NCBI GenBank assembly: GCA_964604675.1
Contig: CAZSAT010000157.1
Coordinates: forward strand, 1-14,864
Reading direction: 5' to 3'
DNA length: 14,864 nt
Source of the DNA: CAZSAT01 sp964604675
Lineage (GTDB): Bacteria > Myxococcota_A > UBA796 > CAJQPC01
The notes under the pieces were generated by a model. It did not search any database. It was given only the letters and a program-made list of their open reading frames with translations, and was not told where the DNA came from. Positions 1-6,089 of the stretch are shown here, piece after piece. Position 1 is the stretch's first letter; each line of letters starts with the position of its first letter. A program made the position numbers and the translations under genes.

Positions 1-404
1 TCATGGCGGAGAACCAGGCCGAGGTGGTCCTGCCCACCACCGAGCTCCAGGTGCTCGCCCCCACCGGCCTGGGCGGCATGGTGCTCTTCAACCTGCTGAA
101 CAACGCCATGAAGTTCTCGCGACCCGGCGTGGCGCCGCGCGTCGTGGTGCGCGCGGTGGCAGACGGTGAGCGCGTCCGCGTCGAGGTGCAAGACAACGGC
201 ATCGGCTTCGACCCCGAGCGCCTCGACGACGTCTTCACGCCCTTCAAGCGGCTCGTGTCGAACGACGACTACGCGGGGTCGGGCCTCGGGCTGGCCTTCT
301 GCAAGCGCGTGATGGCGCGGGCCGGCGGTGCGCTCGAGGGCACCGGCGTGCCGGGAGAGGGGTCGACCTTCACGGTCTGGTTCCAGCGGGCCCCCGTCAG
401 CTGA
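1..404 (+). CDS. Sensor histidine kinase, C-terminal catalytic domain (5' end outside window)
   Basis: Only the ATP-binding (HATPase_c) domain of a histidine kinase is in the window; the frame is open at the left edge, so the ATG at position 3 is probably internal. Counting from that ATG, the four ATP-site boxes are in order: N-box LLNNAMKFS (28-36), G1 DNGIGF (64-69), F-box FTPFKRL (78-84) and G2 GSGLGLAFCKRV (92-103). This domain binds ATP and phosphorylates the kinase's own His, which lies upstream and cannot be seen. The FxPFKRL...GxGLGLAFCKRV wording resembles bacteriophytochrome-like kinases, which commonly pair with Rcp1-type receivers such as the one encoded next door. The 3' end overlaps that convergent receiver gene by 8 bp (397-404). 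Sensor input is unknown. Confidence 0.9.
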   Translation, partial: MAENQAEVVLPTTELQVLAPTGLGGMVLFNLLNNAMKFSRPGVAPRVVVRAVADGERVRVEVQDNGIGFDPERLDDVFTPFKRLVSNDDYAGSGLGLAFCKRVMARAGGALEGTGVPGEGSTFTVWFQRAPVS

Positions 405-825
405 TCGGCAGCTTGGCCGTCCTCAGCCAGAACTCGTCGAGCGAACCGAGCACGTCGGCGTAGTCGGCGGCGCGCACCGGCTTCACCAGGTACGCGTTGG
501 CACACAGCCCGTACACCCGCTTCACCTCGTGGGGGTCCTCGGAGGTCGTGAGCACCACCACCGGCAGCGCGGACAGGTCCGGGTGTTCGCGCAGGCGGTG
601 GAGGAAGGTCTCGCCGTCCATGACGGGCATCTGGAGGTCGAGGAGGATCAGGGCCGGCAGCGCGGCCTGCTCGCTGAGCAGCGCTTCCAGCCGCTCCAGG
701 GCCTCTCCGCCATGCTTGACCCACTCGACCCTGGGGGCGGTCTCGGTCTTGCCGAGCGCCATCTTCGTCAACAGCGCATCGGCCGTGGAGTCCTCGACCA
801 ACAGCACCATGGAGCTCGACGGCAT
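397..825 (-). CDS. Rcp1-like single-domain response regulator
   Basis: A 142-residue CheY-fold receiver with no output domain. Visible landmarks are the acidic pair E11/D12 (LLVEDS), phosphoacceptor D63 (LLDLQMP), T93/T94 (VLTTS) and K115 (YLVKP). The ending (DEFWLRTAKLP) resembles the Rcp1 family, which serves phytochrome-like kinases, so the kinase ending at 404 is the likely partner (inference). The ATG at 825 is preferred over the TTG at 855 because an AAGG Shine-Dalgarno lies at 832-835, six bases upstream. Transcription probably begins near 870 from the minus-strand half of the palindrome at 876-887, giving a leader of about 45 nt that contains a small GCCGG-GTT-CCGGC hairpin (841-853). 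The last 8 bp overlap the convergent kinase gene. Confidence 0.88.
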   Translation of the reverse strand: MPSSSMVLLVEDSTADALLTKMALGKTETAPRVEWVKHGGEALERLEALLSEQAALPALILLDLQMPVMDGETFLHRLREHPDLSALPVVVLTTSEDPHEVKRVYGLCANAYLVKPVRAADYADVLGSLDEFWLRTAKLPIS

Positions 826-875
826 GTCCCACCTTGTCGCGCCGGGTTCCGGCAAGTGTCCTTCACGACCATGTG

Positions 876-887
876 TGGGTTAACCCA
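876..887. promoter_or_regulatory. 12-bp perfect palindrome TGGGTTAACCCA between divergent signalling genes
   Basis: The sequence reads identically on both strands and lies in the only gap between a minus-strand receiver gene (start 825) and a plus-strand kinase gene (start 893 or 917). On each strand it contains TAACCC (881-886 plus; 882-877 minus), which could serve as a -10 box. On the plus strand TAACCC sits six bases before the GTG at 893. It may be a symmetric bidirectional promoter, an operator for a dimeric regulator, or both. The AT-rich centre stands out in this GC-rich DNA. Confidence 0.45.
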
Positions 888-892
888 TCCTG

Positions 893-2047
893 GTGGTGGA
901 AGATCGCCGTTTGACCATGAAGGTGTTGCTCGTCGAGGACTCGGAGTCCGATGCGGCGCTCGTGCGGGCGCAGCTCGGCCGCAGCCGGGAACGGTTCGAC
1001 ACGGTTCGGGCGGCGTCCTGTGCCGGGGCCATGGAGCAGCTCGAGCGCACCGCGTTCGACGCGGTGTTGCTCGCTCTCGACCTGGGAGACAGCTCGGGGC
1101 TCGCCACGCTCCAGCAGCTCCTTCGGGAGTGCGGACACACGCCGGTCCTTGTCCTGACGGGACGCGACGACGACACCATCGGCGTGCAGGCCGTGCGGGC
1201 GGGGGCTCACGACTTCCTGCCGAAGTCCCGGGTCACACCGGAGGGGCTGTCTCGTGCGCTCCGGCACGCCCGGGAGCGTGCGCAGTTCCTTGCCGAGCGC
1301 CGGGAGGAGCGGGATCGCTTCGTCCGCGAACAGGGGGAGCTCCGCGCTCGGGGGCTCAAGGCGCTCGCTCGTCTGGCGGGTGGGATCGCGCACGAGTTCA
1401 ACAACCAGCTCATGGTGATCGGTGGAAACCAGGAGCTCCTGGCCGAGCTCGCGCCGGAGGACTGCCAGAGCTTCGTGGCGCGCACCCTCGCGAGCGTCGA
1501 TCGGGCCGCCAAGGTGGCCGGCTACCTGGCCGCGTTCGCCGGGCGCGGGCCCGAGAGCGTGCCCGATCTCCCCGTCGATGCCACCCTCTCCGGCATCGAG
1601 CGCTCCCTCACGAAGGGGCTTCCGCCCGGCGTCACCGTGTCCTTCGACCTGGCGGCGTCGGACGCGGCGGTGGCCCTCACCCACGCCGAGCTCGGCCATG
1701 TGGTGTCGCAGCTCTTCCGCAACGCGGTCGTGGCTGTGGGCACCGCGGGCCACATCGCGGTCGCTTCGCGCCAGAAGCGTGGGCCGAGGCGTCGCGCGGT
1801 GACGCTGGAGGTGGTCGACGATGGCGTGGGCATGGACGCCGACACGCTGGCCAAGGCCTGCGAGCCCTTCTTCACCACGCACCCGACGGGTGAAGGCATG
1901 GGCCTCGGCCTCTCGGTGGTGCACGGGATCGTGGCCCAGGCGGGCGGCAGCCTGGAGCTGGTGTCTCGACCGGGGCTCGGAACGACCGTCACCGTCACTC
2001 TGCCGCATGCCACGGATCAGTCGTTCGACATGGCTCCGAGCCAGTAG
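893..2047 (+). CDS. Receiver-histidine kinase hybrid with degenerate receiver
   Basis: A 384-residue soluble protein: N-terminal receiver (about 9-120), a charged helical linker (about 120-155), an HisKA-type helix with GGIAHEFNNQL (phospho-acceptor H167), then an ATP-binding domain with N-box LFRNAVVAV (N277), G1 DDGVGM (D310) and the F/G2 segment EPFFTT...GMGLGLSVV (about 324-343). No membrane segment is seen. The receiver keeps E15/D16, T89 (VLTG) and K111 (LPKS), but the phosphoacceptor position is Ala (VLLALDLGDSSGL, A61), so it should not accept phosphate. The kinase half looks intact. I chose GTG 893 because TAACCC ends six bases upstream, matching the leaderless pattern seen in this window; ATG 917 (MKVLLVEDS) is the alternative and neither has a Shine-Dalgarno. 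The 3' end overlaps the convergent receiver gene by 31 bp. Confidence 0.87.
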   Translation: MVEDRRLTMKVLLVEDSESDAALVRAQLGRSRERFDTVRAASCAGAMEQLERTAFDAVLLALDLGDSSGLATLQQLLRECGHTPVLVLTGRDDDTIGVQAVRAGAHDFLPKSRVTPEGLSRALRHARERAQFLAERREERDRFVREQGELRARGLKALARLAGGIAHEFNNQLMVIGGNQELLAELAPEDCQSFVARTLASVDRAAKVAGYLAAFAGRGPESVPDLPVDATLSGIERSLTKGLPPGVTVSFDLAASDAAVALTHAELGHVVSQLFRNAVVAVGTAGHIAVASRQKRGPRRRAVTLEVVDDGVGMDADTLAKACEPFFTTHPTGEGMGLGLSVVHGIVAQAGGSLELVSRPGLGTTVTVTLPHATDQSFDMAPSQ

Positions 2048-2448
2048 CCGAGGATCTGGTCCACCACCTCCTGCAGGCGCTTGAAGCCGATGGGCTTCAC
2101 GGCGAAGCCGCTCGCGCCACGGCGGTAGGCTCGAAGCGCGTCCTCGTGGCTTCCGCTGCCCGAGAGCATGACCACCGGGACGTGGAGGCTGTCGCGTGTC
2201 TCTGCGCGCAGGGTCTCGAGGAGCTCCAGGCTGTCACCGGGTGGGAGGTGCAGGTCGAGCAGGATGAGAGCCGGCCAGGCTTCTGTCCCAGTGGTCCAGG
2301 CCGCCAACCGCCGACCGACCTCGTCGAGCGAAGCGGCCTCCAGCACGGTGCACGGCACCGGGCTGCGCTTCAGGGCCTCCACGATCAACACCCGGACGGC
2401 GTGCGCGTCGTCGACGACCAGGACGGTCGGAGCGTTGTTCTCCAACAT
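2017..2448 (-). CDS. Single-domain response regulator (CheY-like)
   Basis: A 143-residue receiver-only protein. Landmarks are D13/D14 (VLVVDDA), phosphoacceptor D65 (LLDLHLP), S96 (VMLSGS) and K118 (FAVKP); all key residues are present. No output domain is fused, so it probably acts by protein contact or as a phosphotransfer intermediate. Its C-terminus (ILGYWLG) recalls Rcp-type receivers. The neighbouring kinase at 893-2047 is the obvious candidate partner, and the two 3' ends overlap by 31 bp. ATG 2448 is preferred over TTG 2484: no Shine-Dalgarno is seen, but TACCGA lies exactly six bases before the ATG. It lies 52 bp downstream of the sulfatase-like gene on the same strand, so co-transcription is also possible. 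Confidence 0.87.
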   Translation of the reverse strand: MLENNAPTVLVVDDAHAVRVLIVEALKRSPVPCTVLEAASLDEVGRRLAAWTTGTEAWPALILLDLHLPPGDSLELLETLRAETRDSLHVPVVMLSGSGSHEDALRAYRRGASGFAVKPIGFKRLQEVVDQILGYWLGAMSND

Positions 2449-2454
2449 CGGGGA

Positions 2455-2460
2455 TCGGTA
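2455..2460 (-). promoter_or_regulatory. Putative leaderless -10 (TACCGA) of receiver gene
   Basis: TACCGA on the minus strand ends six bases before the ATG at 2448, the same position as the TA-hexamers before five other starts in this window. It lacks the final T of a TAnnnT consensus, so it is one of the weaker members of the set. Confidence 0.25.
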
Positions 2461-2500
2461 CCACGTGCGGCTGGCGAACTCCAAGTGGAGCGGCGCTGCG

Positions 2501-4874
2501 TCACTCCACGTAGCCCAGCGCCTCCAACTCCTCGAGCGCCTCTGCGTCCACCGCGAGGCCGCCGTCGGCGCCGGCTACCGTCCAGGTCGCGCAAGCCGAA
2601 GCGCTCAGCTCGCCAGCGGCGCGTGCGATGACCCAGTCACCCGCCGCCAGCTCCAACGACGCGCTGCGGCGCGTGGCGTGGAGGCGCACCTTGGAGGCCC
2701 CGTGCATCACGACAGGCTGGAGTGCGGTGATGCTGCCCGAGGCGGTGAGCTCCACCGTGGTGGCCTCGTCGCAGCGCACGTGCAGGCCGCTCGCGGTGGC
2801 TGCGATGCGCTCGTGCAGCTCCTGGGTGAGGCGCTCCACGACCTCCGGATGCTGCTCGGCGAGGTCCACCACCTCACGCGGGTCCGCGTCGAGGTCGAAG
2901 AGCTCGGCCGTTCCCCGCTTCTTGTCCGCCTTCCGCCAGGCCGGCTCGTCCTGCTGCACGCCGAGCCAGCCCTTCGGCCAGGTCCACACCAGCTTCCAGC
3001 GGCCCTCCAAGACGGCGCTCCGGTCAGGCCCGCTGTACATCGCCTCCGCCCAGAGCGTGCGCTCCGGCACTGGCTCGCGGAGGTCGATGCCCTCGACGGG
3101 AAGGCCGGCGAGGGCCCTCAGGGTGGGCGCGACGTCCACCAGGCTCACCCGCTCGTCCCGGCGGCCCACGGCCGCGTCGCCCGGCAACCGGAGCATCAGC
3201 GGCACGCGGAGCAGCTCGTCGTACAGCGTGTTGCCGTGGATCCAGGCGTCGTGTTCGCCGAAGGCCTCGCCGTGGTCCGAGACGAACACCACGGCGGGGT
3301 CGAGCGCTTCGGCGGCGGACCAGAGCTTGGCGAAGGCCTGGTCGATCCACGCGACCTCGCCGTCGTAGACCGCCTCGATCCGGCTGGGGTCGGCCTGCAG
3401 CGCAGGGGTGAGCTTCTCGATGACGATCGCAGCGCCGTCGCGCAAGGCCTCGAGGTCCTCGGTGGGCTGGTCGGCGACCTCGTCGCGCAGGCGGTAGGGC
3501 AGGTGCGGATCGACGAGGTGCAGCACCAGCAGCAAGGGGGGCGCGTCGGCTGCCCGGTCCGCGAGCACCTGTTCCGCCAGGGCCACCCCGTTGTCGGCGC
3601 CCTTCAGGTTGTTGCCCCGGTAGTAGTGGTAGCGGTCGAAGCCCCGGTCGAAGCCCAGCTCGGTCGAGAAGAAGTAGTTGGTGTGGATGCCCACGGTCTC
3701 GTAGCCGGCGTCGCGGAGCTGTTCGGCCAGGGTCGGGATCTGGTCGGACAGGCCCTCGTGGTTGAGCTGGTTCCGACGACGGGTGGTGGCGTTGGCGCGC
3801 GTGACCTTGAGCTCACGGGCCACCCGAAGCCCTGCGCGGTGCGTGCTCGGCCAGGTTCCGGTGACCAGCGAACCCAGGCTCGCGGCGGTCCAGCCGGACG
3901 GCGCGCGGGCCTCGGTGAACACCAGGCTGCGCTCGGCCAGGCCATCCAGCGCGGGGGTGAGGCCCCGGCCGAGTCGGTCGGCGCGCAAGGTATCGACCAC
4001 CACGACCAGGAGGTCGGGCCGGGGGTCGGGAGCTCCCCAGAGACGCGGGGACATCCACGCCGCCAGGCCGCTCTCGGTGGTCAGGCGCAGCTCGCCCGGC
4101 TGCACGCTCGTCGACACCGAGGCTTCGCCGTCTTCGTCGAGCTCGACGTCGACGCTCGCCCCTCCGTCCGGCTGCGAGACCCGCACGCGGGTGCCGTCCT
4201 GCAGGCCGACCACCCGCGCGGTGAAGGTGCGCGGCCCGGTCACGCCCACCGCCCAGGTGGCACCGGCCGGGGCGAGCAGGGCGGGGGACGTGACGCGGTC
4301 CACCGTGAGGCGCCGTGCCCAGGGGTGTTCGGCATCGGGAAGCGCGGGCTCCTGCAGCAGCGCTGACAGCGGGTCCAGCCGCTCCACGCGGAGGTCGCGG
4401 AAGGTGGCCACGCCGGTTGCCGAGCCCCGGGCGCGAACGCGCCGCAGCGCCAGCGTGCGGGTGGCGCGCTCCGGCTCGACCACCAGCTCGAGCGTCGTNN
4501 NNNNNNNNGCCCCGGAGACGGGGAAGGTGGTCGTGCCGGACGACCACGTCGCCGTCCGCGTCGAGCTCGTGCACCTCCAGCCCAGCCCCGAGCGCCCCCT
4601 GTCCGCGCGGGGTGAGCGCCTGGGTCTCGAGGGTCACGCTGACCCGGTAGCTGCCCCCCTTCACGGGGAGGCGCGCGACCACCGCGGCTTCACGGGAGGC
4701 CTCCTCGCCGCCGACCCTCGTCGGGCCGGGCTCGTGGAGCACCGGCTCGGCCCCCGGCTCGATCCATCCGGTGAGGTTGGCCGCGGTCACCCCGGTGACC
4801 AGCGGGCCGTCGACCACCGGCGGCGCGCCGGCTGTGGGAAGCTCGGGGGTTGAGCAGGCGAGCAGCCAGAGCAT
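2501..4874 (-). CDS. Sulfatase/alkaline-phosphatase superfamily lipoprotein with Thr nucleophile (interrupted by N gap)
   Basis: About 787 residues plus the unknown gap. It starts MLWLLAC, a lipobox with Cys at residue 7. A beta-rich N-terminal part straddles the gap: residues 1-122 end LPRLRG, and the frame resumes with TTLELVVEPE. The reading frame is intact on both sides if the true gap is a multiple of three. The catalytic domain follows: VVVDTLRAD metal site, APSGWTAASLGSLVTG, HLVDPHLPY, VFVSDHGEAFGEH. Where type I sulfatases have the formylglycine Cys/Ser, this protein has Thr (codon 3887-3889), as in phosphoethanolamine and lipoteichoic-acid-type transferases, so classical sulfatase activity is doubtful. 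Such enzymes handle sulfate or phospho-esters outside the inner membrane; the substrate is unknown. A beta-rich tail ends ALGYVE. The gene is divergent from the cytochrome gene at 5010. Confidence 0.85.
4499..4508. other. Assembly gap (10 N) inside the sulfatase-like gene
   Basis: A run of exactly ten Ns. The frame upstream (4874 to 4509) is 122 whole codons and the frame downstream begins on a codon boundary at 4498. A gap of ten would shift the frame, so ten is a placeholder and the true length should be a multiple of three. Confidence 0.95.
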
Positions 4875-4879
4875 GGTGC

Positions 4880-4885
4880 CGGGTA
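4880..4885 (-). promoter_or_regulatory. Putative leaderless -10 (TACCCG) of sulfatase-like gene
   Basis: TACCCG on the minus strand ends five bases before ATG 4874. The local context GGATA-N9-ATG matches GGATA-N9-ATG before the VF530-family gene at 14216. The last base departs from TAnnnT. An AGGA lies about 14 bases upstream of the ATG, too far for a normal Shine-Dalgarno. Confidence 0.3.
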
Positions 4886-5009
4886 TCCTGATCGATGAGG
4901 GGACGCGGTTCACGTCCGCTCGGAGGCGAGGCCACCCTGGGCGACGACATGCGAACGTGCTGGGCGTTGCGCGGAGCCGAGCGGGCCGTCTGGCCTGTGG
5001 CGTCCTGAG

Positions 5010-5993
5010 GTGCTCCCCGCCCTCCTGCTGTCGTGCCTCGCGGACAAGGTCCACTCCGACATCCGTCCGCTTCCACTGGCACCCCTGGAGCCACCGGCGG
5101 GCTTGACGCTCAGCGCGGCCGGATGCGGCGGCTGCCACACCGCGATCTGGGAGGCCTGGCACGGGTCGGGCATGGGCCAGGCATGGACCGGCCCCCTGTT
5201 CCAGGCGCAGCTCGCCCTCGATGGCAACCCGATCTGTGTGCGCTGCCACGCGCCTCTGCACGAGCAGGCCCCCACGCTCGTCACCGGCGTCGAGGGGCTG
5301 GTGCCCCTGCGCTTCGCCCAGGAGCCGAACCCCGACCACTCGCCCGCTCTGCAACACGAGGGCGTGACGTGCGCCGCCTGCCACCTTCGTCCGGGCGGCG
5401 CCCTTGCGGGGCCGCGGGCGGCCGGCGAGGTCTCCGCGCCCCATCCCGTGGTGCACGACACCGAGCTGGGCACGGCGGGGTGCGAGCGGTGCCACCAGCT
5501 GGCGGAGCCCCCCCTCAGCCGCGCGGCCCGTCCGCTGGCCGACACCCACGGCGAGCACGCCGCTTGGGGCGGAGACGAGAGCTGTGCGGACTGCCACATG
5601 CCTCGTGTCGAGCAGGCCCTGGTGACGGGGGGAGAGGTCAGGAGCACCGCCTCGCACGCCTTCCCCTCCCTGGTAGGGACCGGCATCGAGCTCGGTCTGC
5701 ACGAGGGTGTGGCGGTCCTGGAGAACCGCGCTGGCCACCGGGTGCCCACTGCCGAACCCATGCGGGCCTACGTGGTCCGTGGCTTCTCGGGGACCGCGGT
5801 GGAGGAGGTGCGGCTGGAGCGCAGGATGGACGGTTACCGCGACCTCGAGGACACCACGCTCGCTCCGGGCGAGACGCGCCGGGTGGCCTTCTCGTTCCCC
5901 GCCGAGCGGGTGGAGCTGGAGTACGTGGCGTGCACGGAGCCCGAGCTGGAAGGTGCGGCGCCGGCGGCGCGCGTGGTGGCGCGGGCGCCCTGA
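5010..5993 (+). CDS. Pentaheme c-type cytochrome lipoprotein (cytochrome c554-like)
   Basis: A 327-residue protein with five CxxCH heme-attachment motifs: CGGCH (39-43), CVRCH (76-80), CAACH (121-125), CERCH (158-162) and CADCH (192-196). The first heme is followed by IWEAWHGSGMGQA, similar to the cytochrome c554/multiheme group. The C-terminal third (about 215-327) is heme-free and beta-rich, with the NRAGHRVPT element that recurs in these proteins. It probably transfers electrons in the periplasm or at the outer membrane. The N-terminus MLPALLLSC is a very short lipoprotein signal with lipidated Cys at residue 9. GTG 5010 is the first standard start in an open frame beginning at 4899; a CTG at 4995 would add WRPEV with an Arg. 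It is divergent from the sulfatase-like lipoprotein gene, with 135 bp between them. Partner and electron donor are unknown. Confidence 0.88.
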   Translation: MLPALLLSCLADKVHSDIRPLPLAPLEPPAGLTLSAAGCGGCHTAIWEAWHGSGMGQAWTGPLFQAQLALDGNPICVRCHAPLHEQAPTLVTGVEGLVPLRFAQEPNPDHSPALQHEGVTCAACHLRPGGALAGPRAAGEVSAPHPVVHDTELGTAGCERCHQLAEPPLSRAARPLADTHGEHAAWGGDESCADCHMPRVEQALVTGGEVRSTASHAFPSLVGTGIELGLHEGVAVLENRAGHRVPTAEPMRAYVVRGFSGTAVEEVRLERRMDGYRDLEDTTLAPGETRRVAFSFPAERVELEYVACTEPELEGAAPAARVVARAP

Positions 5994-6041
5994 CGGCGCC
6001 TGGCTGGCCCCGTGCGAACCATCTCTCCGGGGGGCTCGGCG

Positions 6042-6059
6042 TCGCCGGCTGACCGGCGA
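6042..6059 (+). terminator. Hairpin TCGCCGG-CTGA-CCGGCGA after the cytochrome gene
   Basis: A perfect 7-bp GC-rich stem with a 4-base loop, about 50 bp after the cytochrome stop and just before the start region of the hydrolase gene. There is no T-tract, so it is at best a non-canonical terminator or an RNA stem insulating the two genes. Confidence 0.35.
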
Positions 6060-6063
6060 GCGT

Positions 6064-6083
6064 TAGAGCTTGTCGGATCGGAG
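6064..6083 (+). promoter_or_regulatory. Putative -10 (TAGAGC) and GGAG ribosome binding site of the hydrolase operon
   Basis: GGAG at 6080-6083 is six bases before ATG 6090 and decides that start over the upstream in-frame GTG at 6012, whose extra residues look non-coding. TAGAGC at 6064-6069 is a possible -10 box giving a leader of about 14 nt; no convincing -35 is seen. Confidence 0.4.
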
Positions 6084-6089
6084 ACTCGG

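Noticed and set aside
328..1893. 521-codon plus-strand frame spanning the receiver and kinase genes
   Set aside because: It crosses two well-supported genes in the wrong frame and reads as Arg/Gly/Ala-rich low-complexity protein without motifs.
2479..2490. CTCCA-AG-TGGAG hairpin between the sulfatase-like and receiver genes
   Set aside because: The stem is short, the loop is only two bases and there is no T-tract; it is too weak for a terminator call.
4901..4917. Inverted repeat GGACG-N7-CGTCC in the 4875-5009 divergent region
   Set aside because: Five-base arms are common in GC-rich DNA, and nothing ties the repeat to a promoter or a known regulator.
4949..5008. 19-codon ORF (MRTCWALRGAE...) ending one base before the cytochrome GTG
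   Set aside because: It has no Shine-Dalgarno or TA-box, and an upstream peptide of this size is expected by chance; the tight junction is noted but not enough to call a leader peptide.
3813..5738. 641-codon minus-strand frame running across the N gap
   Set aside because: Only its middle part from ATG 4874 to the gap is real (the N-terminus of the sulfatase-like lipoprotein). The part upstream is antisense to the cytochrome gene, and the part after the Ns is out of the sulfatase frame.
6012..6089. In-frame GTG 6012 as a longer start of the hydrolase
   Set aside because: The added residues resemble translated intergenic DNA and include the hairpin at 6042-6059, whereas ATG 6090 has a well-spaced GGAG and starts directly at a lipobox signal.
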